Shown one piece after another: positions 10,345 through 21,040 of a DNA stretch of 64,000 nucleotides. The notes under the pieces are model-generated. The model was not told the origin of the DNA, made no database searches, and worked only from the letters and a program-made list of their open reading frames with translations. The translations under genes and the position numbers were made by a program. Position 1 is the stretch's first letter, and each line of letters starts with the position of its first letter. Source of the DNA: Tenrec ecaudatus (lineage: Eukaryota > Chordata > Mammalia > Afrosoricida > Tenrecidae); assembly GCF_050624435.1 (NCBI RefSeq), contig NC_134542.1:113195677-113259676 (forward strand). Reading direction: 5' to 3'.

Positions 10345-10960
10345 ATCACATAAATAAATAAAAAGAACATCTTGATCTTTGATTTCACTTGTCGAGCTTT
10401 TTTATTTTCATTTTTTGGCGAGGTGGTGACGATGGAGTCTTCCACTGGTTTGATTGATGTTTGCTTTTGAGGGTCATTAGAATAGCACCATGTCTGGTCA
10501 CCAGACATGGACTTGCAAAAAAAAAAAAAAATCTGGGTCCCTTAGGAGCTGTTCCTTCCGAGCACGCATGTCCCCTCTTGACGCTATTTTCCTGGTCAGT
10601 CAGAACCCGAGGCTCACATTGCGCACCTTCACATCTCAGAATCTCCCCTTACGATTTGCTGAACTGAGCTCCAAGATGGTCCAGGTAAGTTCCCCATCTC
10701 TACAGCGGTCCGTCATCAGTCTTCAAGCACAAGTGCCCGGATTGTGTCGACATTTTCATCCGTTCGGGACGTTAACAGACGTCCAACAGGTGTGTCATCA
10801 ATCATCATTTCACTTTTTTAAAAATGAGAAAACCACTTGTACACTTGAGTTTTTTCCACAGCACTGTCCTCATTGGCTGTGTTCCACTTCACAACAGCTT
10901 TTGTTTTACCCGAGCAGGAAGCCAAATTTCACAGCCACATGCCATTCTTGAAAATCGGCC
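10345..10960 (-). pseudogene. mariner transposase remnant
   Basis: Reading the minus strand from 10960 downward with frameshifts gives an N-terminal HTH (KFGFLLGKTK, NTANEDSAVEKTQVYKWFSH), the linker (TDENVDTI), and a second HTH. Further on come a DPDF motif and a sequence matching the mariner block around W-Y-x-P-E-T-K-Q with the downstream SSQW-like stretch. Numerous frameshifts, stops and a poly(A) run at 10507 disable it. The domain order (HTH, linker, first catalytic block) is as in mariner transposases. Confidence 0.7.
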
Positions 10961-11439
10961 CTCACAAATAATGAGGTTCGAGTCAAACTGTTTTTACCAA
11001 AAAATTCCCTGTGACCAGAGAGAACGTTCCCAGGCATGCCACTGGGTACTTTTTCTGTTTGTTTTTTTGAGGCGTGTATCCCTCGTATGCAATCACATAC
11101 GTAATTTTTGGTTGTTACAGTTGTAAAGTTGTATGTTATAGCGTTTACTAAAATTGACTTTAAACTTTCAGTTTGTCTTGGACGAGTTGTGTAGAATTTA
11201 TCCAAATTTGGTACTGCCTTTCCCAACAGTCAAATTCAACTGTTGTCTATCTAGAAAATATTTACTTTCCCCACACGCCCGTCCCCCTCATCCTCAGAAG
11301 CTGCTGCTTTCTGCATGTGTCACTAATCCTGACTTCCTACAAAAATGAAACCTAAAATGATTAATAATCTAAAAAATTGAGAGCTAGTACTCGTTAAGTT
11401 TTGTGGTGTCTGCATTTACCATAGCCTAATGCTGTACGG
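10961..11439. other. unassigned DNA, may include mariner 5' UTR
   Basis: The first 100-150 bp may belong to the untranslated 5' part of the adjoining mariner. I could not identify a matching terminal inverted repeat. The rest is unassigned. Confidence 0.35.
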
Positions 11440-11935
11440 TGTCTTCAAGTTGGGTTCCTGGAGCCCTTAGTGTTCTTTATAGTGGTATAGTCAGCCGTCC
11501 CTGTATGTATGCACCACAGTTGGTTTATCCGTGTGTTGCATGGGTGCATAGGTTGTTACCATTGTGTTGCTATTGGGAAAATGCTGCAACAAACAGGTGT
11601 ACGCATGTGTATTTATGTCATATGTCTTATAGCTGTGAATTACATATGAGAGGGTTTCCCAAAATTGGCAGGAGGGGGGGAATCCATTATGTTTTTAATT
11701 CTATCTTTCCACAAACATGTTTGAGTCCCCTCATACCGAGAAGTGGGTTTGTTGTATCATAATCTGTTTTTAACTTTTCTGAAGAAACAACATACTTCTT
11801 TCTGTAATAGTTGCTCGATTTTGCAATTTCATAAGCCATGTTTGAAAAGCTCCTGTCCTCCTAGCCCCTTGTTGGTATTTGTTCTGCTCAGAGTGTTTTT
11901 TTTTTTATCATTTCCAGTTGTGCAATGACATCATA
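11440..11935 (-). mobile_element. ancient L1 3' region
   Basis: The plus strand shows antisense landmarks of old mammalian L1s: tgctattgggaaaatgctgc followed by aacaaacaggtgtac, later ccgagaagtgggtttgttgt and a ttttctgaagaaacaacata-like block. These correspond to the widely conserved end of ORF2 / start of 3' UTR. It is highly diverged. Confidence 0.55.
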
Positions 11936-11959
11936 TTCTAGTTTTCCTTTGAGTCTCTC

Positions 11960-12105
11960 TACAGGATAACGACAGTAAGGACGAGGAGACTTTCTGCTCC
12001 GTCAAGACACACAGCCTTGGAAACTCCAAGAAGCAGTCTGCTCTGTTCGGAGGGTCGCCATGAGTCCAAATTGATGGGATGGCGATGTTTTGTTTTGTGT
12101 TTTGA
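11960..12105 (+). mobile_element. AfroSINE fragment
   Basis: The body (gacgaggagactttctgctc, cttggaaactcc) is followed by a tail (cgccatgagtccaaattgat gggatggcgatg). The tRNA-like head is missing or too diverged. Confidence 0.65.
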
Positions 12106-12469
12106 CCAATGCCTAATGAAGCAGCCCGGTTGCTCAGTGAGTTAAGGGGTTCAAACCGAAGATTATAACATTGAATAACTATACAAAGAAACATCAATAT
12201 ATTTTATGATTTGCATATCAACTTTATATGCAGCAAAAACAAACAAACAAACCCCCAAAACAAGCAAAACAATAACTGAATTCGCTTGGAGCCAATATAT
12301 TTCAAAATCAAAGATGGGGATCAAAGTGGGCATTTCTAGATAGTCACACAACTATTAAAAACTAGTTTATTTATTCTGACCATCATACTAGAGATGGATT
12401 GACATTTATTATCAGAGCTTCATGTTCACTACAGCCAACTGCCCTGTCCGCAAAAACAAACAAACAAAC
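12106..12469. other. unassigned AT-rich DNA
   Basis: Includes a short (AAAC)n run around 12237-12250. No gene or repeat family is recognised. Confidence 0.4.
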
Positions 12470-12696
12470 TGACTGCCATCAGGTCAATTCCAACCCATAT
12501 CGTAACCTTATGCAAAAGCCAGATGCACTGCCATTGAGTCGATGCCTGCTCATAGTGAGCTCCGGGAAGGGGAGAACTGTCCCGTGCGTTTATGGGATTA
12601 GAAAACCCTGTCTCCTGAGGAGTGACTGGTGGATTTGATCCCCTGATCTTGCAGTTAGCAGTCCAGTGCGTAACCACTAAGCCACCATCGCTCCTA
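12470..12696 (-). mobile_element. AfroSINE copy with a second tail piece
   Basis: The antisense tail appears twice in a row: gactgccatcaggtcaattc at 12470 and cactgccattgagtcgatgc at 12527. The body and the antisense head follow (gcagttagcagtccagtgcg taaccac). The extra tail suggests one SINE inserted in the tail of another. Confidence 0.82.
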
Positions 12697-12776
12697 GCAA
12701 TCTTATAGTGGTTTATAAATACTACCTGTAGTTTGTTAAACATATTGGTCCCCACGGCAATATTTAGTCATATCTA

Positions 12777-12920
12777 GAAACCCTGGTGGAATAAGGTCGG
12801 CAATTCAAAACCACACGCTGCTCCCTGGAGAAAGAAAAGACTTGCAGCATCAGAAACTCACACGGGCTGCTCTTCTCTGTCCAGTGGAGCCACCGAGTCA
12901 GGACGCGATGGCAGTGAGGC
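12777..12920 (+). mobile_element. AfroSINE copy, shortened head
   Basis: It starts with aaccctggtgg, then jumps within the head to aaggtcggcaattcaaaacc. The body and the tail gacgcgatggcagtgagg follow. The head lacks the A-box to B-box spacer. Confidence 0.75.
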
Positions 12921-12921
12921 T

Positions 12922-13125
12922 TGAGGAGACCTGTTGGTTGGTGCTTACACGTGAGGCTGCTAACCATGGGCAACAGTTGGAAACTGCCAGCCGCTCAGCA
13001 GAGGATGAAGGCTTTCTACTCCTGTAGAGAGAGAGAGTGTCTGAAACTCACAGGGGCGTTTCTACCCTGTCCTACGAGGTGAATTATGAGACCAAATTGA
13101 CTTGATGTCAGTAAGTTGAATGAGT
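12922..13125 (+). mobile_element. AfroSINE copy, head-to-tail with the previous one
   Basis: The head (ggttggtgcttacacgtgag gctgctaacc), body (cagccgctcagcagaggatg) and tail (attgacttgatgtcagtaag) are all present. It begins within a few bases of the end of the preceding SINE. Confidence 0.8.
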
Positions 13126-15479
13126 TCGCTTGGTATATAATTTTTTGACCATTTAAAATATTTCTGCAATTTTGAATATCAGAAGGGTTATTTATAGTGC
13201 AGATAGCACAGTAATGAAATATACAAAGCCAATTTAAAGACAGTAAGCAATTTAATTATTGTGAGGTTAATCAATTATTAGATATAAGCCTGTTCAGGTG
13301 CGATCAGTTCCAGTGGTGTGGCTGTGTGATTGAAATCCAGACCGGCTTGGGCTGTGGTTTGGCACCACCTAGTGGCACATTCCAGTTTTGGGCTGACTGT
13401 TGCTGGGGGTCATTCTGGGTCTTGTGGACTTCCAAGGCCTCAGCGGGGATTTCAGGGGTCTCTTGGTTGACGCCTGGAGTTGAGGCTGGATTACTGAAAA
13501 TAGAGACTAGTGTGCTCTCTGAATCACTCCATCCAGCTCCGCCTCTAATCTTTCGCATCACCACAAACACCTAGAACCAGACACAGCGCTGAGAGTAAAT
13601 GACGATGGGAAGCAACCAACAACCATGCTGTACTCAAATTTATGTTATGCATTGTGGAACACTATGTTTTTTAATATTTTTGTTTAAAGTTACTATTTAA
13701 TGAACTCAATCTTTTCTTAATCTTTTTGATTCCCCACACCTCCATATTTTATTCATTTATAATATTTAAAGAAGAATTGAATACTATCTCTTACCTAATT
13801 AAATATTAATGGTTAATAAAGCAGATTAATCTCCCCTACATAGTAATCCCTACTTAAAAATTTAGTCAAGTACATTCTCTTAAACATAGTAGACTGAATT
13901 TATTAATTTATTATGTTTCATATTTAAACACAATACAAGAAAATGTCATCAACCCAAAAAAATCAATTAACAAGGGAAGGAAACTGAGTTCCTGCAAATA
14001 TTCTAATTCAGCTTACAAACTTACTCATATTTCCACATCACTGTGGAATATATCAATCTCTCTTTACAAACACTTTAAATAATATAGACACATGATCCCA
14101 AATATGGCATCGAGTATTAAGGCTGAAAGAGAGGAGCTAGAGTGTGCCGGCAGAGAGAGGAAAGGATGCCCAGCAGGAGGCCTGGGAAGCAACTGCATGT
14201 CTGGAGAGGTGATTTCCACAGCCTGGGATCATTTTAAATCTCAAACTAGCAGGCAGGGGACGCCTAGGTGGATTTTAAACTCAGAAGTCAGATGACCTAT
14301 GCCCATTGCCCGCATGCTTCCGTGTTCATGTCTGTGCAAGACCCAGCCATGGACAGAGTATGACCATGTTCAGGATTGGACCAGAGATGTGACCAGGTGC
14401 TAGACTGGTCCGTCCATAACCCAGAGACACAGACCGGCCAAGCACCCCACAATCAATAAACCCCCCTAGACAGCTGTAACAGGTGGGTTTTTCTTCTACC
14501 TTCTAGTTTTTGCATAGTGACTGGTGTCTTAAAACTTAGCAATCGGCCACCTAGGCACAGGGGTCTTCTATTGCTTTGAAGCATCCGTCGGAGAGTCTGG
14601 AAAAGGGGAAAGAAATGGAATGCATGACTAACTGCTTCTGTGAACAAAGACCCTCTTTGCCAAGAGACCAGGCTACTGTGCTGGCGACCATTACTGAGCA
14701 CATTGTTCAAAGATTCTAGTTTTGAAATCCCTGATCAAAAACTGGGGAGACGTGAGACAGAATTACACATTCACATGGATTCCAGAATTCCGGACACCAC
14801 TGAGGCTAGACAGACCCCTGAAGCTATTGCCCTGAGAAGGTTTCAACCTTAAATTTAAAATATCCTTTGAATTTGTTTTTAAACTAAACAGTAGGTTAGC
14901 GTAGTTAGCTACACGTGTTTGTTTTGGACATTGTGGCTTTGTGAGAGAATATAGAATCAAATTGACAACGGCAATTTGAATAATTAGCTAGGAAGTTTAG
15001 CAGGTTGTAAATTCACGTCAATGGGAGAAAAACACTTTGGAAAAGGAGGGCAAGTTTTGTTGCACAATTTAAAGAATGTAAGCCATATTACCGAGTTATA
15101 CACATGGAAATAGTAAAATCAGGATATGCTTTTCTGTATGTTCTTCCAGCAATAAAATAATACACTTCACAAGAGCAGACTATTAGTATAACGCAGTAAA
15201 ACAACCAGATACGTTGACTTTGCTGTCAAATATCATTTCAAATTGTTTTCAATATAATTTATTTAATTTTAAGATGGTGTAATTTTAAAATAGTTAAAAT
15301 GATCATATTTTAAAACAAGCTCACAAACCTCCTGATCATTTGGCAGTCGTTTTCATGAGCAGTTACAAACTGGCTCCTAAGCTCACTAACCCGTTGGGTC
15401 ATTATTCTCACTGTGATTTCTTCCACACTTGTTCTTCTTCAATTCTTTCCATTGTTGTTCTGTTCCATTTTCTTAATAA
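13126..15479. other. long unassigned AT-rich region
   Basis: No repeat family, RNA gene or coding exon is recognised. The 13300-13590 part is more GC-rich and has paired 80-88-codon frames on both strands without domains. The 14090-14860 part also has short frames. This is one of the longest repeat-poor stretches of the window. Confidence 0.4.
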
Positions 15480-15765
15480 AGCCTTTGAAAGCGTAATTTT
15501 CCCTAGGTGATATGGTGTTTCACCCCTTTCCCTTGCACACTCTGTTCTACTATCACACTCTACTTTATCTCAATATAATGTGTCGCTTCCAACATACTAT
15601 ACATTTTATTTCGATATTTGATTTATTCATTACCACCCCCGCATTCCTGAAATATGAGTTCCAAGAGGGCTCGAATCTTCCTCACCCTTTCAAGAATGTA
15701 GTAAACTGCCTAAAACAGAAATTCTATTTATAATTGGCATTTGTGTGACTTTTTCAGTAAATGTT
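15480..15765 (+). mobile_element. L2-like LINE 3' end
   Basis: The order 'pyrimidine-rich, then tatgagttccaagagggctc, then a tag-rich stretch and agtaaatgttt' follows the L2 3' end (gtaagctccatgagggcagg ... aataaatgtt). It is weak and very diverged. Confidence 0.4.
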
Positions 15766-15982
15766 TAAAAATCCCCAAATGCTCAGCAGTACGGTATAAT
15801 CAGATTCTTTCATTCTTGCCAGAAACAAATCATCCATGATGCAGAAAGACACGGTTGAAAACATTTAGAAAATGTGAGGAATTATTTTTATTAATGTGAT
15901 TGACAGTCCAATTGAGAGGAAATATAGATTATCTGACGATGCCATTGAAATCCATCTATAATACCTGGCAGCTGTAGCCATG

Positions 15983-16176
15983 TAGGGGTCCCTCGGTGAT
16001 GCAAATGGTGTTAATGGAAAAGTTGAAGGTTTGAATCCATCAGAGGTGCCTTGGAAGACAGATCTGCAGATGGCATTTTGAACAGTCAGCTAATGAAAAC
16101 TTAATGAACACAATTAAACTCTGACACACACGAAGCCACCAGGAATCAGAAGGGACTAGATGGCAACTGGTGTTTT
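15983..16176 (+). mobile_element. AfroSINE copy, old
   Basis: Head-like ggggtccctcggtgatgcaa, B-box-like ggtttgaatccatcagaggt, and a tail with caggaatcagaagggactag atggcaac. Divergence is high. Confidence 0.7.
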
Positions 16177-16639
16177 TCCAAATCGTGTCATCCGATTTCC
16201 TGTCCTAGGACATGACAGTGTGTTCGGAACTGCTTTTGTCCCCAATGCCTTACAAGACATGGTCAGAGAAATTACATGTGCATGTAGATTCCATATTTAA
16301 TTTCAGAGCTAATATATTCTTGGGGAAAATGTGGTAATGTCACTGGTAAGAGTGGCAAGTCTTAGCTTATTCCTCATTAAGAATGTTTTCTTCATTAATA
16401 ATTATCATTAATCATTTATCATAGAGCTTAATAGGATTTAATTAGAAGACTTAATTGGTTCAACAACAACTTGAAATATCTTAAGAACATGGTCAGATAA
16501 TTAAGCTTACTACCAGCTTAGCTATAATCAGCTATTTATTTATGGTAATTAAAAAGTTGTTTTTACTTCTTTAAAGAGTGAATTCGTTGTTTTTTTTAGC
16601 ATACTTACAGGATTATGCAATTGCCAGCTCAGTCTAATT
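16177..16639. other. repeat-free AT-rich stretch with many TAAT/ATTA cores
   Basis: Between about 16370 and 16560 homeodomain-type cores (TAAT/ATTA) are dense: cattaataattatcattaat, aggatttaattagaagactt, aattaagctt, gctataatcagc. No repeat is recognised. It could be a conserved regulatory element, or simply AT-rich DNA. Confidence 0.3.
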
Positions 16640-16852
16640 TGGAATATTTTATTATTCCCCCAAGGTATCTCAAGGCCATTGATAGTTGCCATTCCCTCCC
16701 CCAACATTATCTCACTTCCTGGCAAACATTAATCAACATTCTATTTTATTTATTTGCTTCTACTGGACAATGTATATGGATGGAATCAGAAACCATGCAA
16801 CTTTTCTGTCTAAATTTTGAATCATTTATTGGTAATGTATTCAAATATCACA
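16640..16852 (-). mobile_element. ancient L1 fragment
   Basis: The plus strand resembles antisense L1 3' UTR sequence common in mammals (ttgccattccctcccccaac, then tgtatatggatggaatcaga aaccatgc). It is diverged and borders are uncertain. Confidence 0.4.
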
Positions 16853-16855
16853 ACT

Positions 16856-17174
16856 GCCAAAAAATGAACAAATCTATCTTGGAAGAAGTATAGGAGGCAG
16901 GATGTTCCTTAGAACCAATGATGGGGAGATTTCATTTTATGTACTTTGGTCATCTTACCAGGAGTGACCAGTCTTTAGAAAAGGGCACCATGCTTGGTAA
17001 AGTAGAGAGTCAGCCAAAAAGCACAAAGGCTCTTCCCTAGATGGACAGCCACCGTGACTGTATCGGTGGGCTCAAGCATAACAATGATTGAGAGATGGCC
17101 CAGGAGGAGATCGGATTCTGTTCTGTTGTGCTTGGTGAACTATGAATCACAACCAACTCAATGAAACCTAACAT
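16856..17174 (+). mobile_element. RTE LINE 3' end
   Basis: It reads gccaaaaaatgaacaaatct near the C-terminus of the RTE ORF, then gtactttggtcatcttacca. It continues with caccatgcttggtaaagtag and ends with caactcaatgaaacctaaca. Segment order and end match the other RTE copies in this window (21.0 and 63.5 kb). Confidence 0.85.
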
Positions 17175-17199
17175 CCACAGCCCATCTACATGAATGACA

Positions 17200-17256
17200 T
17201 ATATATGCTGTTTATCGATCTTATGGCCTTATTGAACTTGATATTACTCCTAATAG

Positions 17257-17294
<38 letters not shown>

Positions 17295-17744
17295 TGGATC
17301 CCTCAGAATTTTTTGTGTACAAGACTTGTCAACTGCAAATAAATATGCTTTCACTTACCTTCTTCTCAACCTGGATGCATTTTATTTCCTTTTGGCTAGA
17401 GCTTCCGATACAAAGTTAAATAGAAATAGTGCAAGCAGACTTTGAACCTGATCCTAGGGAAACCTTTCAATCATTGAAATAATAAGTTAGCTACAGGTTC
17501 TGGGGGTTGTCTTTTATCAGATTGAAGAGGTTCTCTTTTATTATAAGTTGATCAGCATTTTCAGTCATAAAAAAGTTAACAAATCCTTGTTTTTTCATTT
17601 TTTCAGATGATGGTGTGCATGTTTTTATTCTACTGATATGATGCATTACACTGATTTGTTAGGTTGAACTAACTTGACTCACCTGAGATAAGTCCACTTG
17701 CTCATAGTATATAATACTCTTTACATGTTATTGAAATTGGCTTG
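17200..17744 (-). mobile_element. ancient L1 ORF2 fragment, left part
   Basis: The plus strand is the antisense of the L1 reverse-transcriptase region: ccttttggctagagcttccg, agttagctacaggttctggg, tgatatgatgcattacactg, gataagtccacttgctcata. These correspond in order to well known antisense ORF2 phrases of other mammals. A young L1 is inserted at 17745, and this fragment resumes at 18998. Confidence 0.75.
17258..17293. repeat. (TG)n microsatellite
   Basis: Eighteen TG dinucleotides without interruption, inside the ancient L1 fragment. Confidence 0.95.
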
Positions 17745-18997
17745 GGCCTCTACTCAAACACTCCCTCAATGCATGAATACCTTCTTTTATTAAACTGGAA
17801 CTCTATGATGCTCACTCTCCCGACACAACGGCTGGAGCCAAACTGGGTGAACAAGTAAATGTGGTGAAGAAAGCTGATGGTGCCCGGCTATCAAAAGAGA
17901 TAGTGACTGGGGTCTTAAAGGCTTGAAGATAAACAAGCGGCCATCTAGCTCAGAAGCAACAAAGTCCACATGGAAGAACACACCAGCCTGTGTGATCGAG
18001 TGGTCCCGAAGGGATCAGTTACCAGGCATCAAAGAACAAAAAATCATATCATTGACTGCACACCTCCATGATAGGATCGCTGAAGACAAATGGGTGCATA
18101 AGCAAATGTGGTGAAGAAAGCTGACGGTGCCCGGCTATCAAAAGAGATAGTGTCTGGGGTCTTAAAGGCTTGAAGGTGAACAAGCGGCCATCTAGCTCAG
18201 AAGCAAATAAGCCCACATGGAAGAAGCACACCGGCCAGTGCGATCACGAGGTGCCAAGGGACCAGGTATAAGGCATCATGCAAAAAAAAAAGATATAAGT
18301 GTGTGTATGTATGTGTATATGTATATGTATATATGTATATATATACCATATTAAATGAAGGGGGAAGTGCAGAGTGGAGACCCAAGGCCCAAGTGTCGGC
18401 CAATGGAGATCCCCTCATAGAGGGGTTTAGGAGAGTAGATGGGTTAATTAGGGTGCGAGGTAGTACCGATGAAGAACACAGCTTTCCCCCAGATCCTGGA
18501 TGCTTCCTCCCCCGAACTACCATGATCCGAATTCTACCTTGCAGAACTGGATAGGGCAGAGGCTGTACACTGGTACATATGAGGGCTGGAGGTACAGGGA
18601 ATCCAGGGTGGATGATATCTTCAGGACCAAGGGTGTGAGGGACGATGCTGGGAGAGTGGAGGGTGAGTGGGTTGGAAAGGGGGAACTGATTACAAGGATC
18701 CACATGTGACCTCTTCCCTGGGAGAGGGACAGCAGAGAAGGGGGGAAGGGAGACTCCGGATAGGGCAAGATATGACAAAATAACGATGTATAAATTACCA
18801 AGGGCACATGAGGGAGGGGGGAAAGGGGAGGGAGGGGAAAAAAAAAGAGGACCTGATGCAAGGGGCTTAAGTGGAGAGCAAATGCCTTGAGAATGATTGG
18901 GGCAAAGACTGTACAGATGTGCTTTATACAATTGATGTATGTATATGTATGAACTGTGATAAGAATTGTATGAGCCCCAATAAATTGTTAAAAAAAA
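17745..18997 (+). mobile_element. young 5'-truncated L1 (3' UTR) with internal tandem duplication
   Basis: A 12-bp TSD, gaaattggcttg, lies at 17733-17744 and 18998-19009. The body is the last part of the long L1 3' UTR, ending with ccaataaattgtt and an A-run. A block of about 247 bp is duplicated in tandem: gtggtgaagaaagctgatgg at 17861 and gtggtgaagaaagctgacgg at 18108, each followed by the gcggccatctagctcagaag box. A tg/ta-rich microsatellite (about 18300-18345) follows the second unit. The 3' portion is nearly the same as the copy at 2.0-2.5 kb. Confidence 0.9.
18300..18347. repeat. TG/TA-rich microsatellite
   Basis: Imperfect gtgtatgtatgtgtatat run directly after an A-run, inside the young L1. 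Confidence 0.85.
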
Positions 18998-19112
18998 GAA
19001 ATTGGCTTGCTAGTATTTTGTTGATCATTTGTACATCTATATTCATAAAGAATATTGGCTTTGGTTTTCTTTTATGGTGATATCTTTTTCTTATTTTGTT
19101 ATCAGGGCCCCA
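18998..19112 (-). mobile_element. ancient L1 ORF2 fragment, right part
   Basis: It continues the fragment cut by the young L1: gctagtattttgttgatcat, then attcataaagaatattggct and ttcttttatggtgatatctt. These are the next antisense ORF2 phrases in order. Confidence 0.72.
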
Positions 19113-19129
19113 GAGTGGTCCCATAGAAT

Positions 19130-19438
19130 AAGTCTGAAAGTGTCCCCCACCCCCTAATCCCCAGGGTGATGAACAACAGAAAAATGGGTGAAGGGAGACA
19201 GCAGACAGTGCAAAGTATGAAAATAATAATAACTTACAATTTTTCAAGGTTCATCATGGTGGGAGGGTGGGCAAGGGAGGGAAAAAAAGAAAAGCTGATA
19301 GCAAGGGCTCAAGTAAAAGAAAATGCTTTGTAAAGGATGATGGCAACATATGTACAAATGTGCTCGACACAATGGATGTATGGATTGGTATAAGAGCTAT
19401 AAGAGTCCCCAATAAAATGATTTATTTTTTAAAAACAT
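19130..19438 (+). mobile_element. older L1 3' UTR copy
   Basis: It carries aaaatgggtgaagggagaca, gctgatagcaagggctcaag and gacacaatggatgtatggat, and ends with ccccaataaaatgatttatt plus A-rich sequence. It differs from the copy at 17.7 kb in subfamily features such as 'caagggctcaagtaaaag'. Confidence 0.85.
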
Positions 19439-19493
19439 AGTTCCCCACTTCTATTTTTTTTCAGAGTTCATGGAATTGTTGTGTTTTTTTATA

Positions 19494-19675
19494 AGAGCAC
19501 TGGTGGTATAGTGGACTGCTAACTGCAAGGTTCAAAAGCAGCTGCCCCACTGGAGTAAAATGAGGCTTTCCACACTTGTAGAGATGTATAGTCTTAGCAA
19601 CCCACAGGGCCGGTTCTACTTCCTCCTGTAGGATCGCGATGAGTTAGGCTTGACTAGATGGCAGGGAGCGAGTGA
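19494..19675 (+). mobile_element. AfroSINE copy
   Basis: The head (gcactggtggtatagtggac) is followed by the B-box region (gctaactgcaaggttcaaaa), the body with tgaggctttccacacttgta, and a tail (gacta gatggcagggagcga). Confidence 0.85.
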
Positions 19676-19741
19676 GTGAGTTCTCATTTCGATGCTTAGT
19701 AAGGTCCGTCAGTGTCTCAAATTTAATTTTATAGCTATGTA

Positions 19742-20069
19742 CAGTGGAACTTCGGTACTCAGCCGCATCAGCACTCGACATAAGCAGATTTAGACACAAA
19801 GCGTGGAGACAATTCTGCATCGGAGTTCGAACAAAACATTTGGAATCCGACCCAACATACGTGATTTTTGTAAGCAAAAGCAGTTTGTGTTTCAGTCACT
19901 CGGCGTTAGTTGGCATTGTTAGTACACGTTGTCTAACTTTTGCAGCTGTGTTCCAAGCATTTTGCTATAGTTTTCTTAGTTTTTGTGGTTTTTTGTACTG
20001 TTTGGGGTAAAAGAAAATTCATGGGTCCTAAGAATGAGCAGATTAGCGTTGATGTTCGGGGTTCTACTG
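19742..20069 (+). mobile_element. Tigger/pogo-like mini-element with TA target duplication
   Basis: A 328-bp unit lies between TA dinucleotides (19740-19741 and 20070-20071). Its ends are imperfect inverted repeats: cagtggaacttcggtactc and, reversed, cagtagaaccccgaacatc. Several mismatches are CpG-type changes. Near the right end, at 20021, a start codon begins MGPKNEQIS, which resembles the first residues of Tigger/CENP-B-like transposases. The transposase gene itself is deleted. It is a non-autonomous derivative keeping both ends. Confidence 0.7.
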
Positions 20070-20686
20070 TATCTCTTACAGAGAAAAATACTTTTACAAT
20101 ATTAATTTTTTTATCCTATTGCCAGCACATCAATTCTAAATCCCAGTGATTGGAGCTGTTACCGAGTACAAGTGCACCATCAGCTTCTTGGCTGTAACCG
20201 GTTTAACATCACATCTCCATACTTTCCGCCCATGGTGCCTCTCAGTGAATGTGAACCACCTTTGGGTTAGTGGCTATGCTGAAGTGAAATCACAGGTCAG
20301 TGCCATGTTAGAGACTTAGTCTCCTTCTTAGAAAACAAGGTCATAGTTACCAATAACCATGTCCCCCCCTCCCAAAAGATAGCAGTCAACCAGGATGCTT
20401 GAAATGTGAGTCACTCTCCACAGTCCCGGCAATCATCCAACTCCAAAACCAGGCTCCTGAAAGAACTCACTACACCTCCATGAGTCCTCACTTCCAGGCT
20501 CGACATCCAATTTGTCTTGTTATGGACAACTATCTGGAATAGAAATTTCTTTTAGAAATTTGAGTCTGACCTGATTTCGCTGCATTGGCCATCCTACTCC
20601 CCAAATGACTATTTTGACTAAAGGCTCCATTTCAGTTTCAAAACAACTTCTGAAACTAGCAAAGGCTGTGTTTGTTAAAAGAAAAA

Positions 20687-20705
20687 AGAAGAAGAAGAAG
20701 AAGAA
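20687..20705. repeat. (GAA)n microsatellite
   Basis: Short GAA run, about six units. Confidence 0.9.
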
Positions 20706-20874
20706 ACCCTGAAGGAAAATTCCAATAGCCAAGCACAGAGGTTTTTAGACACATCTGTACATGCAGTTGTGTTCACTTTGGAAAGCCATAATCAAATAAG
20801 AAGCACAAATGGCCACTATTCAGGAAGGCTCTTCGAACAAATATTCTAAGGTATTTGTTCAAATAATCTCTTGG

Positions 20875-21040
20875 TATTTGAGATTTTACAGGAAAGTCTG
20901 GGGCATTGTCTTTTGTGCTATGGAAGCGATGCTGGAAGCTGTTCACTTTGGGCGAGCCCACAGGCATTTGAAAGACCAGTGACAGAGCTTCCAGAATCAC
21001 AGCAACACACGACAGTGTGACAAACTGACAGACAAGTAGG
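20875..21040 (-). mobile_element. RTE 5' region, inverted relative to its neighbour
   Basis: The minus strand reads tgtctgtcagtttgtcacac, then tgttgctgtgattctggaag and ctttcaaatgcctgtgggct. The same segments occur on the plus strand at 29.14-29.26 kb. This matches the RTE 5' untranslated region. It directly abuts an RTE 3' end of opposite orientation at 21041. Confidence 0.7.

Noticed and set aside
18197-18931. Open frame of 244 codons on the minus strand
   Set aside because: It is the antisense of the young L1 3' UTR. Related frames occur in other L1 tails (for example 1950-2513).
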